A DNA stretch of 64,000 nt, taken from NCBI GenBank assembly GCA_020073005.1, contig JAIQFX010000020.1, positions 1 through 64,000 of the forward strand, in the 5' to 3' direction. Under the pieces are notes generated by a model. It saw only the letters and a program-made list of their open reading frames with translations. It was not told the DNA's origin and searched no databases. Numbering within the stretch: position 1 is the stretch's first letter; each line of letters begins with the position of its first letter. The translations under genes and the position numbers were made by a program. Below are positions 32,454 through 41,413 of this stretch, piece after piece. Source of the DNA: Terriglobia bacterium (GTDB taxonomy: Bacteria > Acidobacteriota > Vicinamibacteria > Vicinamibacterales > CAVVIG01).

Positions 32454-34166
32454 TCAACGCTGCCCGGCGCGCCGGCGCAGCCACCACTCCCCCGCCAGAC
32501 ACGCGGTGAAAGGAATCATCCACCACGCCGATCGCATCGGATGACGGGCCTCGCGGGTTGCGGGCGTCGATACGGCGCCGCGCGCCCATTGCTCGATCGT
32601 GTCCAGGCGATCGGGCGTCGCGTCCACGCCGCCGTGCGACGTCGCCAGCATCGAGAGCGGTGCGGGCGATTCGGGATCGACGCGATGCGCGTCTTGATCG
32701 ACGACGATCGTCGCCGACGCGGACTGCGCGCGCGTGCCGTCGACACGCACGTCGACGCGAGAACGGCCCGGCGTGTCGCGCGCGACGAACGTGCCTCTGT
32801 AGACACCGGCTTCGGGATCCGGCCGGAGCCTGATCGGTGTGCCGTCGATCGTCGCGCTGGCTGGCGCGGCGTCGTTCAAGGGGCGCGATCGGACGCGGAC
32901 GATGACGTCGCCGGTCTCGTGCGGCGCGAGGAGCGGCGGTTCGATGCGGACGTCGACCGGCGGCGGCACGGCCAGCGCGAGGCCCGCAATCGTCGACTGC
33001 CAGAACCGATCGAACGCGCCATCGTCGTTCGCGCGAAAGCGCCAGGCGTCCATCGCGCCCGACCACACGAGTCGACCGGCGCCACGCGGCGCCGACACGA
33101 CGACGGGCGCGGCGTCGCCGCCGGTCGTGCTCGCGATGACGTGTAGCGCGAGCCTTTCAGGCGAGCGATCCGTTGCGACCAGCAATTCCGATGCCTCGAA
33201 CGCCGGCGACGGCGCCTGCGTCGCGAGCTTCGTCGGGCGCTCCAGCAATCGTTCTTTCAACTCGACAGGAATCAGATCGCGCGCCGGGCCGGCCTCGAGA
33301 CGCGCGTCCGGCAGCAGGAAGACGGCGCCCCCGCGCTCGCGCATGAAACGATCGACGGCGCGCACGTCAGCAGCAGTCAATCTATCGAGACCGCCGATCG
33401 CGACGACGTCGAAGCGGTCGAGATTCGCATCGATGAGCGGCACGGCCTCACCCGCGCGCGACGCGATGCCGCGGGACGTCATGCTGACGCTCGCCACCTG
33501 AAACCGCGGATCGGTTTCGAGCGCGCGACGGACGAACGTCGATGCCCACGAGGGCCGCGGTTCGTAGATCTCGACGCGAAGCGGCCGGCGTCGAGCGCCG
33601 ACAACGATCGCGCGATCCGCGACACGAACGATGTACGGCGGATCGCCGACCGGCACAGCATCGAACGCCGCACGCCAGCGCTCGCGCGCCGACGTCCACG
33701 CGTGGGACGCGCGGCCCATTTCGATCCCGGCGATCGAGACGCGCACGTCGCTCGACTGTCCCGCCATGCCAGTCCCCTCGACACCGACATCGAGGTGAAT
33801 CGCCGTTCCAGGCGGCACTTCCGCCGGCGCGTCGATGCGAACGATCCGCATGCCGGTCGCGGCCGGCGCCACGGTCACCGTCGAGACGCGTATCGCATCC
33901 GGAATCGACTCGGGCGGATAGCGGTCGCCGATCACGATCGCCGCGGCCGCGTCGGACGTGATCTGCGGAACGATCTCGAATGACGAGCCCAGGTCGCGCA
34001 CGAGCCGATCGCGTACGACATGTAGGGCGGGTCCTATTGGACCCGCAGGGTCCAACTCGACGACCGCAAGACGAGCGCGCGTCGAACCCGAGAGCGAGAT
34101 CGCCGGATCGACCAGCGCGATGACGGCAATAGCGATCGCGATCGAGCGCAAGATGAGGCGCGTCAT
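32454..34166 (-). CDS. Membrane-anchored periplasmic protein, last gene of the MoxR/BatA operon
   Basis: A 570-residue protein with an N-terminal hydrophobic segment (SIAIAIAVIALVDPAISLSG) and a C-terminal membrane helix (MIPFTACLAGEWWL) with a basic tail. The middle has a glutamine-amidotransferase-like stretch (FDVVAIGGLDRLTAADVRAVDRF) and Ig-like beta regions. I do not recognise a named family, but this type of protein commonly ends operons with MoxR, DUF58 and BatA. Two repeat elements are translated within it: residues 41-47 (hairpin at 34027-34046) and about 333-342 (DRSPERLALH, element at 33142-33170). It overlaps the DUF4175 gene by four bases. Confidence 0.75.
   Translation of the reverse strand: MTRLILRSIAIAIAVIALVDPAISLSGSTRARLAVVELDPAGPIGPALHVVRDRLVRDLGSSFEIVPQITSDAAAAIVIGDRYPPESIPDAIRVSTVTVAPAATGMRIVRIDAPAEVPPGTAIHLDVGVEGTGMAGQSSDVRVSIAGIEMGRASHAWTSARERWRAAFDAVPVGDPPYIVRVADRAIVVGARRRPLRVEIYEPRPSWASTFVRRALETDPRFQVASVSMTSRGIASRAGEAVPLIDANLDRFDVVAIGGLDRLTAADVRAVDRFMRERGGAVFLLPDARLEAGPARDLIPVELKERLLERPTKLATQAPSPAFEASELLVATDRSPERLALHVIASTTGGDAAPVVVSAPRGAGRLVWSGAMDAWRFRANDDGAFDRFWQSTIAGLALAVPPPVDVRIEPPLLAPHETGDVIVRVRSRPLNDAAPASATIDGTPIRLRPDPEAGVYRGTFVARDTPGRSRVDVRVDGTRAQSASATIVVDQDAHRVDPESPAPLSMLATSHGGVDATPDRLDTIEQWARGAVSTPATREARHPMRSAWWMIPFTACLAGEWWLRRRAGQR
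33142..33170. repeat. TGTAGCGCGAG-family element, in frame in the operon's last gene
   Basis: TGTAGCGCGAGCC-TTTCA-GGCGAGCGATC: inner stem GCC/GGC. On the coding strand it reads DRSPERLALH. The copy at 36691 has GGC/GCC at the same place, a compensated change. Confidence 0.85.
34027..34046. repeat. Perfect 8-bp hairpin in coding sequence
   Basis: GCGGGTCC-TATT-GGACCCGC, preceded by TGTAGG as in the TGTAGCGCG family. It adds about seven residues (DPAGPIGPA region) near the N-terminus of the protein encoded at 34166-32454. Confidence 0.7.
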
Positions 34167-36187
34167 TTCCGCCCGCCACCGGTCCGGCTGAAGCCGGACG
34201 CCACGGGATTGAGCGCGTCATTGAACGCGCCGCGCAGCGCGGGCGCGACCATCGGGGCCGCAAGCGTGCCGCCGGCGTGCGCTCGCTGCGCCTCGACCGC
34301 AGCCAACGTCGCAGCGGACGCGAGCGCACTCGACCGCGCGGCGGCCGTCATGTCAGCGGCGCGCTGCAGGCCCGTCGCGATCTGCCGCAGCGATGCAGAG
34401 GCCGGATCGATGCGCAGCGCCTGCTCGGCCAGCACGAGAGCGCGCGATCGCCAGTCGCGCGTGCCGGTCGCAGCCGTCAGCTCGGAGATGCCGCGGAGCA
34501 GATCGTCGAGTTGCGCGAGGCGCCGGTTCGCCGCGGGATCCGGCGGGACGCGATGCCAGTCCGCGGCCTGCGACAGATTGCCGGTCAGCCGGCGCGTCTG
34601 ATCGAGCTGACTTCTCGCGCCGAGCGCCCGCAGGATGTAGCGGTCTTTCGAGAACGCGCGCTGCAGCGCCGCCACGGCGGCACGCTCAGCCACCAGCGCT
34701 TCGACAGTATTCGCGCCCGTGAGGAGCTTCTCGGCCTGGCTCATCGCCACCGTCGCCGCGCGCAGATCGCGCTGCCCGCGGTTCTGCAGTCTGCCCTCCT
34801 GCAGCTCGTTCGACTGCGCGGCCTCGACGTCCTCGTCTTCGATCTCGCCGCCGAGCATGAACACGAACTCCGCGCGGATCATCCGCTGCTCGACCGCGAG
34901 ATTCTGCGCGGCCTCATTGAAATCGCCCGCCGGCATCGACGGGCGCTGCTGCGTGAGACGCTCGGTCTTCATGATCAGCATCTGCTGACTCAGCGCGTAC
35001 TTCGTCTCTTCTTCGGGCAGCGTGAACGCGTCGCCGGCCGTCGCGCCGAGTGTCGACATCTCGATGAAGAACGCGTCGGAGCTCGCGCTGCCGTCGCCCG
35101 GACGCGCGTCCGACGCGACCGCGCGGTAGACGAGCATGTCGCCGTCCTTGAGATTCAGCTCCGCGAGCGATCGCGAGACGCTGCCCGTCCAGTCGCGCCC
35201 GCTCGCCTGCGTCACGCGGAGCGGCAGCTCGCCTTCCTGGAAATCGAACTGCTCGCCCGACCCGGACACCTTCGTATAGCGCAGCGCCAGCGACTTCAGG
35301 CCGAAGTCGTCTGTCGCGCGCGCCTCGATGGCGATGTTCGTGATGCTCGGATTCCCGGCGGCGTAGCGCAGATCGCGGCCCGGCGCCGTGAGCTTCACGG
35401 CCGGCAGTGCGTCCGGCGAGACGACGACCGGAACGAGACGGCGTGCGCCCGTGTCGGCAGTGATCAGGAGGTAGCCGGTCTTCGTCAGCTCGGCCCTGCT
35501 GGTGAAGCGTCCGTCCGGCGTCCGCGCGAGTGTGCGAGACGCGCCGTCCTGCTCGACCGTGATCGCGGGCGTCGCCGACTCGATCGAGAGGCTCAGCGTG
35601 CTGCCTTCGATCGCCTGCAGCTGCGACGGATCGACCAGCGTTGTCGCGGCGAGGCCGGTGTACGACGGCGGCTGGATCGTCGCGGTCACGCGCATCGCGC
35701 CTGGCGCAGTCGCCGTGGATGTCGAGAACGTCAGGCGATTGAACAGCGGCACGCGCGTCATCGTTCCGAGCGGCGCTCGCGCGGCGACGACGATCCAGAC
35801 GATGGAGGCGAGCGTCAGAGCGCGGACGAACGGCGTGAGCGAAAACGCGCGACGGCGATCGAGCTGGCGCGCGCGCGCGGCGGCGTCCGCGAACACGCGA
35901 TCGCGGATCGCCGGCTTCGCGACCATGCGGCCGTTCGATAACTCGTGAGCCGTGATCATCACGTTGCGCGCGTCAGGGTGCGCGCGCTCGAGCGCGCGGA
36001 CGACAGCGCCGCGAGTCACCGCGCGGGATCGCCAGACGGCGAGCGCCAGCGCGACAATTGCCCCGCCGGCCGGCCAGATGGCGGCCACAGCCGCGCCCCA
36101 TGCGGCCGCTTCGGCGGCAGCCAACAGACCGGCACGGCGCCGGGCCGCGTCGATCGTGTCGCGGATGAAGCGTTCGTCAGGCGACAC
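34163..36187 (-). CDS. DUF4175-like membrane protein
   Basis: A 674-residue protein. Two or three helices near the N-terminus (AAAWGAAVAAIWPAGGAIVA, LTLASIVWIVVAARAPL) precede a beta-rich periplasmic domain (VTATIQPPSYTGL...VKLTAPGRDLRYAAG...ARATDDFGLKSLALRY) and a helical, coiled-coil-prone C-terminal half rich in Gln/Glu/Ala. The ATIQPPSYT...ATDDFGLK pattern is typical of the DUF4175 family found in MoxR/BatA operons. The last residues (NPVASGFSRTGGGRK) are encoded by a hairpin repeat lying across the stop. It overlaps its neighbours by 11 and 4 bases. Confidence 0.78.
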   Translation of the reverse strand: MSPDERFIRDTIDAARRRAGLLAAAEAAAWGAAVAAIWPAGGAIVALALAVWRSRAVTRGAVVRALERAHPDARNVMITAHELSNGRMVAKPAIRDRVFADAAARARQLDRRRAFSLTPFVRALTLASIVWIVVAARAPLGTMTRVPLFNRLTFSTSTATAPGAMRVTATIQPPSYTGLAATTLVDPSQLQAIEGSTLSLSIESATPAITVEQDGASRTLARTPDGRFTSRAELTKTGYLLITADTGARRLVPVVVSPDALPAVKLTAPGRDLRYAAGNPSITNIAIEARATDDFGLKSLALRYTKVSGSGEQFDFQEGELPLRVTQASGRDWTGSVSRSLAELNLKDGDMLVYRAVASDARPGDGSASSDAFFIEMSTLGATAGDAFTLPEEETKYALSQQMLIMKTERLTQQRPSMPAGDFNEAAQNLAVEQRMIRAEFVFMLGGEIEDEDVEAAQSNELQEGRLQNRGQRDLRAATVAMSQAEKLLTGANTVEALVAERAAVAALQRAFSKDRYILRALGARSQLDQTRRLTGNLSQAADWHRVPPDPAANRRLAQLDDLLRGISELTAATGTRDWRSRALVLAEQALRIDPASASLRQIATGLQRAADMTAAARSSALASAATLAAVEAQRAHAGGTLAAPMVAPALRGAFNDALNPVASGFSRTGGGRK
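34182..34205. repeat. GTCCGGC-TGAA-GCCGGAC hairpin at the DUF4175 C-terminus
   Basis: A perfect 7-bp stem with TGAA loop, followed by GCCACG, the same element as at 38052 and 11349. It encodes the C-terminal VASGFSRT peptide a few codons before the stop. Confidence 0.88.
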
Positions 36188-37433
36188 GAGCCACGTCCTC
36201 TACCACGGCAGCGCCGCGCGTCGCGCGCGCGCGGCGCATCCACGTCTCGAGCGCGAGCAGAACGAGCCCACCGGCCCACAGCCAGCGCCGGTCGTCCCGG
36301 TCGATGTTCTCCAGCCGCGGCGCGGTCGGCTCGGGCGCGGGGCGCGACCACGCGCGGAGCTGCGCGTCGGAAATCGTGACGACCTCGGCTTGCCGGAGAT
36401 CGGGAACGGCCGCGAGGCTGTTGACGATCGATCGCAGCAGCAGCGGCGTGACGAAATCGAACGCGCCGGCCGCGCTGGCCCCGTAAGCGACGAGCAACTC
36501 GGACGCCGAGCCGGCCGCGGCGATCAGCGGGGTTCCGTCGGCGGCCGCGGCGACAGCGTGCCACGGCGCCGCGGTGAATCGCGCGTCGCTCAGACCCGTC
36601 GTCGCGCCCGACGCCGCGGTCTGCAGATCCCCGTCGCGCGTCATCCGCGCGATGGCCTCCGCCATCCACGGCGTCCGGATGGGCGTGACTTGTAGCGCGA
36701 GGCTTTCAGCCGAGCGATCAATGATGACCACCCTCGCCCGCCGATCCGCGGGCGGCGCCCAGACGCGCTGAGACAGGACGGCCGCGATCGCCGCGTCGAT
36801 CGCGGGCTTCGATTCTGGCGGCGCGTCGATCTCGATCGGAAACGGCGCGCGGTCCGACACGCGAGTCTCGCGAACGCTCGTGCGCGCGCCGGCGAGCGTC
36901 AGTTCCCTCGATAGCAGCATGCCGGCCTCTGCCAGCACGCGCGCGTCGGCGACCGTGCGCGAGTCGGGCAGCGCGCCGGTCCGTTCGAAGCGAAGGCCGA
37001 TAGTCGCTGGCACTGCGGCGATGTCGGCGGCCGTCAGCGATCCGATCGGGAAGACCGACGAGACGACAATTTCCCGCCGCGCGGGCGGCGCATGATCGAG
37101 CGCGGCGACGGCCCGGCGGATGCCGTCGCGCAGGTCGGCGCCGGCCACGGTCTCGCGGACGGCGCGCGCATTCCACTCGCGCTGGCGCGCGAAAGTGATC
37201 AGAAGCGGCCCCGCCAGCGCGGCGATCGCCGCCAGGAGAATCGCGACGCGCACGGCGAGCAGTGGAATGTCGTCCAGCATCCGGCGGCGCATCGACGCGA
37301 GGCGCGACGGCTGGATGAACCTCAGCGTCGGAAACACGAGCCGCTCCGCGCGCCTGTGCACGAGGAGATGAATGAGGATCGGCGCGGCGATCGCGGCCGC
37401 CGCGAACCATGCGGATGGGTTGAGCCAGGTCAT
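36177..37433 (-). CDS. BatA-domain membrane protein
   Basis: A 418-residue protein. The N-terminal 90 residues are the BatA domain: TWLNPSAWFAAAAIAAPILIHLLVHRR, then FPTLRFIQPS and a second helix (VRVAILLAAIAALAGPLL). A central periplasmic region and a final membrane helix (WLWAGGLVLLALETWM) with an RRARATR tail follow. A repeat-encoded insert (DRSAESLALQV, residues about 238-248) lies in the middle. In characterised relatives BatA-type proteins act with MoxR ATPases and von Willebrand proteins at the membrane. It overlaps DUF4175 by 11 bases and follows DUF58 after a 39-base gap containing a hairpin. Confidence 0.85.
   Translation of the reverse strand: MTWLNPSAWFAAAAIAAPILIHLLVHRRAERLVFPTLRFIQPSRLASMRRRMLDDIPLLAVRVAILLAAIAALAGPLLITFARQREWNARAVRETVAGADLRDGIRRAVAALDHAPPARREIVVSSVFPIGSLTAADIAAVPATIGLRFERTGALPDSRTVADARVLAEAGMLLSRELTLAGARTSVRETRVSDRAPFPIEIDAPPESKPAIDAAIAAVLSQRVWAPPADRRARVVIIDRSAESLALQVTPIRTPWMAEAIARMTRDGDLQTAASGATTGLSDARFTAAPWHAVAAAADGTPLIAAAGSASELLVAYGASAAGAFDFVTPLLLRSIVNSLAAVPDLRQAEVVTISDAQLRAWSRPAPEPTAPRLENIDRDDRRWLWAGGLVLLALETWMRRARATRGAAVVEDVARVA
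36691..36719. repeat. TGTAGCGCGAG-family element in the BatA-domain gene
   Basis: TGTAGCGCGAGGC-TTTCA-GCCGAGCGATC; the inner stem is GGC/GCC, the compensated version of the copy at 33142. It is translated as DRSAESLALQ. Confidence 0.85.
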
Positions 37434-37453
37434 CAGCGTACGTTCGACTGCAG

Positions 37454-37476
37454 GCAGGCCTGAAGGCCTGCGCTAC
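37454..37476. repeat. GCAGGCC-TGAA-GGCCTGC hairpin at the DUF58/BatA junction
   Basis: A perfect 7-bp stem with TGAA loop, followed by GCTAC. On the minus strand that GTAGC contains the TAG stop of the DUF58 gene, so the element supplies the stop codon. Confidence 0.85.
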
Positions 37477-38389
37477 CTGACCCTCCGGGCCAGCAGGAAG
37501 TTGCGGAGCGCGCGGTCGGGCGGCGTGTCCGTCACGATGAGCGAGTACTGAAAACCCTCCGCGCCCGCGCGGCTGCGCCACCGCTCGAGAAAGGCGGCCA
37601 CCTCGTCTTTGTACTCGCGCCGCGCGACCGCGGCGTTGACCGCGACGGACCGCCCGGTTTCGAGATCCGTGAACTCGAAATCGTTCCTGTACGGAAACTC
37701 GAGCTCGTCCCGGCTGAGAATCTGGAACAGCACGACCTCGTGTCCCATCCGCGCCGCCCGCCGCAGCTCCGCGAACGCGCGATCCTCATCGTCGTAGAAA
37801 TCCGAGAAGACGAGCAGCAGGCCGCGGCGCGTCATGCGATCGGCCGCGCGCCGGATCGTCTGCCCCGCCGGCCACGCGCCGCGAGGCTCGAGCGCGCTCA
37901 GCGCCGCCAGCAGCCCGCGCAGATGCTGCCGGCCCGTGCGCGGCGCGATGAATCGTCCGCCGGCCGCGACGAGGCCAACCGCGTCGCCTTGCGTCGAGAT
38001 CAGATGCGCGAGCGCGGCGGAGGCGAGCACGGCGTAGCGGAATTTGGTCACGTCCGGCTGAAGCCGGACGCCACGAGTGGGAAAGTTCATCGACGCGCTC
38101 GTGTCGACGACGAGCGTGGCCGCCATGTTCGTCGTCTCGCGGAACTGCTTCGTGTAAATGCGATCGGTCCGCGCCGCCAGCTTCCAGTCGACGTACTTGA
38201 GATCGTCGCCCGGCCGATAGTGGCGGTACTGGCTGAACTCGGCGCTGTAGCCGTGAAACGGGCTGCGATGCAGGCCGGAGACGAGGCCCTCGACGATGAT
38301 TTTCGCGACCAGCTCGAGGTCCGCGAGGCCGGCGAGCAGCACGGGATCGAGCGCGCTCAGCGCCGCGGCTGTGGGCTTCGTCGCGGTGC

Positions 38390-38393
<4 letters not shown>
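37473..38393 (-). CDS. DUF58 von Willebrand-like protein of a MoxR operon
   Basis: A 306-residue protein with the DUF58 core: YSAEFSQYRHYRPGDDLKYVDWKLAARTDRIYTKQF near residues 45-80, then a MIDAS-type DTSAS just before residue 105 and LLVFSDFYDDED later. Directly after the MIDAS comes a repeat-encoded insert (GVRLQPDVT, about 107-114) from the hairpin at 38052-38075. The GTG start at 38393 overlaps the MoxR stop (GTGA). DUF58 proteins act downstream of MoxR chaperone-like ATPases and may present or fold envelope proteins. The insert is next to the metal site, so its effect on function is worth testing. Confidence 0.9.
38052..38075. repeat. GTCCGGC-TGAA-GCCGGAC hairpin in the DUF58 gene
   Basis: A perfect 7-bp stem and TGAA loop followed by GCCACGAG, identical over its core to the copy at 34182-34205. 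It is translated in frame as VRLQPD on the coding (minus) strand. Confidence 0.9.
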
Positions 38394-39448
<1,055 letters not shown>

Positions 39449-39451
39449 GGC

Positions 39452-39470
39452 GCGGGCCCTTCAGGCCCGC
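39452..39470. repeat. GCGGGCC/GGCCCGC hairpin upstream of moxR
   Basis: A 7-bp stem around CTTCA, another member of the 7-bp/TGAA-type elements, four bases before the moxR ATG and shared by the divergent kinase pseudogene. Confidence 0.8.
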
Positions 39471-39493
39471 GAACGGCTGGAATCCTCACACCG

Positions 39494-40230
39494 ATGATCG
39501 GCAAGACGATCGGCCAGTACGAGATCCAGAGCCTGCTGGGCCAGGGCGGCATGGGCGAGGTCTACCAGGCCCGCGATTCGCGGCTCGGCCGCCGTGAACA
39601 CCGGCGCCGCGTTTTTCGGTTTTTCCAGCAACGGATCGCTGGCATTCATCCCTGGACGCAGCCGTACTTCCAGCCGCGCATTTCACCGGATGGCCGCCAG
39701 CTCGCCGTCGCGGTGAACGACGGCAAGGAGGCGAACATCTGGGTGTACGACCTGTCGGGTACGACGTCCATGCGCCGCCTGACGTTTGCCGGGAAGAACC
39801 GATCGCCGATCTGGACGCGTGACGGACAGCGCGTGGTGTTCACGTCCGACCGCGAGGGTGATTCCGGATTGTTCTGGCAGCGTGCCGATGGCAGTGGAGA
39901 GGCAGAGCGATTGCCGACGGCCGAAGCCGGTGTCTTCCATACTCACGGTCGCCGTTGATGGACAGGCTCCAGATGCTCATGTGCCCGTTGGTGCTCTGCC
40001 TGTCGAATTGCAGTGAGCCATCCGGCGACGATGAGTCCGCCGGATGGCAGGCAGATCATCTACGTGGACAGAGCGCTCTCGCGATCGACGCTGGCGGCGG
40101 TCGACGTTCAGACACAGCCGAGCTTCGCGGTCGGCAAGCCGGCGCTGCTGCCGATCGAAGGCTTCGTGCAACGCGGAGCGCGTGCTGAACTGGTTTCAGG
40201 ATCTGAAGCAGAGGGTACCTGCGAAATAAG
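39494..40230 (+). pseudogene. Broken serine/threonine kinase with TolB-like propeller
   Basis: ATG 39494 starts a typical Pkn-type kinase (IGQYEIQSLLGQGGMGEVYQARDSRLGR), but after 33 residues the kinase domain ends. About 20 residues in a second frame (GAAFFGFSSNGSLAFIPG, from 39594) match the far C-terminal beta-propeller part. A third piece in the first frame (FQPRISPDGRQLAVAV, FTSDREGDSGLFWQRADGS) runs to 39958, and another (PDGRQIIYVDRAL, GKPALLPIEGFVQRG) lies at 40030-40200. The whole catalytic core and most of the propeller are gone. This was a kinase-propeller fusion of about 850 residues reduced to scattered ends. Confidence 0.78.
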
Positions 40231-40270
40231 TTTCAGGGTACCGGGTTCAGGGTTCCGGGTTCATGGTTCA
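40231..40270. repeat. GGGTTCAGG tandem repeat
   Basis: TTTCAGGGTACC, GGGTTCAGGG, TTCCGGGTTC, ATGGTTCA. On the minus strand the final TGAACC supplies the stop codon of the acetamidase gene (40268-40270). Same family as 7486-7545 and 46369-46391. Confidence 0.85.
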
Positions 40271-41269
40271 TTTCCGCGGCAGATACTTCTTGTCGATCCC
40301 CGCGATGACGACGTAGTTCGGATCCACCATCTCGACGAGATGGATCTTCGCGACTTTCGACAGCAGCTCGTACGCGTCGAGCTCCGACAACCCGTAGTCG
40401 CCGTGGATCCAGCCGACCAGCTCCGTGAACGCAATCCGCAGCGCATCGTCGAGCGGACGGTAGGCGCCGACCGCCATCAGCGACGACTCGCTCTCGAAGC
40501 GCGGCCACGCGATCTTCTTTCGCTTGATCAGATCGACCTGCAGCCGCACGCGCAGCGGGACTTCGATCGCCGTGCCGGCGACTTCCCCGTCGCCCTGCGC
40601 CGCGTGGCCGTCGCCGATGTACAGCAGCGCGCCCGGCGCGTTCACGGGCAGGTAGAGCGTGTAGCCCGGCCGGACTTCCGGCGCGTCCATGTTGCCGCCG
40701 AACTCCGCGGGGACGATCGAGCTGCGCGCCTCGCCGCCGGCGGGCGCGACGCCGATGCATCCGAGGAACGGCTGCATGGGAATGTTCACGCTGAAGTTCG
40801 AGTCGTGCGCGTGGAAGGTCGCCTGGTTCTTCGCGCGGTCGATGTCGTAGAACCAGATGCGCTCGGGCAGGTTCGCGTTCAACATCGGCGTGTAGGACGT
40901 CGTGTTCAGCGCGCCGAATCCCGGCGCGAGCGCGCCCACGCCGCGCGGCGAGTCGACGGTGAGATCGAGAATTTTCACGACGAGCGTGTCGCCCGGCTCG
41001 GCACCCGCAATCGCGAACGGTCCCGTCAGCGGGTTGTCGCCTTTCACCATCGCCATCGTGTCGCCGGGTTTCTGAATCGCGTTGCCGAACGCGTCGACGG
41101 TCTTCGTCTCGAGCGTGTCGCCGGGCCGGAGCGTCGCGACCGGCGACACTGTCGCGTAGACGTACTTGAGATCCTTGTCGCCGGGCTCGTAGCGGACGAC
41201 CTGCTGGGCGAACGCGCGCGGCGCAGTGACGGACAAGGCGAGCGCGAGGGCAATCAGGCGTGTCGACAT
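40268..41269 (-). CDS. Secreted acetamidase/formamidase family protein
   Basis: A 333-residue protein with a clean signal peptide (LIALALALSVTAPRAFA). The FmdA/AmdA fold is recognised by ETKTVDAFGNAI, GDTLVVKILDL, HAHDSNFSVNIPMQPFLGCIGVAPAGG and GYTLYLPVNAPGALLYIGDGHAAQGDGEVAG; the last is the conserved metal/active-site loop. Family members hydrolyse formamide, acetamide or related amides to the acid and ammonia. Being exported is less usual for the family, though similar secreted forms occur. Two hairpin repeats lie upstream (41291-41347) and a tandem repeat supplies its stop. Confidence 0.87.
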   Translation of the reverse strand: MSTRLIALALALSVTAPRAFAQQVVRYEPGDKDLKYVYATVSPVATLRPGDTLETKTVDAFGNAIQKPGDTMAMVKGDNPLTGPFAIAGAEPGDTLVVKILDLTVDSPRGVGALAPGFGALNTTSYTPMLNANLPERIWFYDIDRAKNQATFHAHDSNFSVNIPMQPFLGCIGVAPAGGEARSSIVPAEFGGNMDAPEVRPGYTLYLPVNAPGALLYIGDGHAAQGDGEVAGTAIEVPLRVRLQVDLIKRKKIAWPRFESESSLMAVGAYRPLDDALRIAFTELVGWIHGDYGLSELDAYELLSKVAKIHLVEMVDPNYVVIAGIDKKYLPRK

Positions 41270-41290
41270 GGGGGGAGTCTACTGCCGCTC

Positions 41291-41347
41291 ACGCTCGGCT
41301 GAAAGCCTCGCGCTACAACGTCGGCTCGCCTGGGAGGCTCGCCCTAC
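41291..41347. repeat. Two tandem hairpin elements of the TGTAGCGCGAG family
   Basis: Copy 1 (about 41293-41316) has GCTCGGC-TGAAA-GCCTCGCGCTAC; copy 2 (about 41323-41347) has GCTCGCC-TGGGA-GGCTCGCCCTAC. The inner stems are GGC/GCC and GCC/GGC. The period is again 30 bases, as in the 11349 pair. They occupy the space between the acetamidase promoter and the end of the receptor gene. Confidence 0.85.
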
Positions 41348-41413
41348 AGCCACTACCGTGGCGAGCAGGGCGCCCGTGACCGGCACGAGCGCCCTGCCCA
41401 CCGCGCGTTACAC

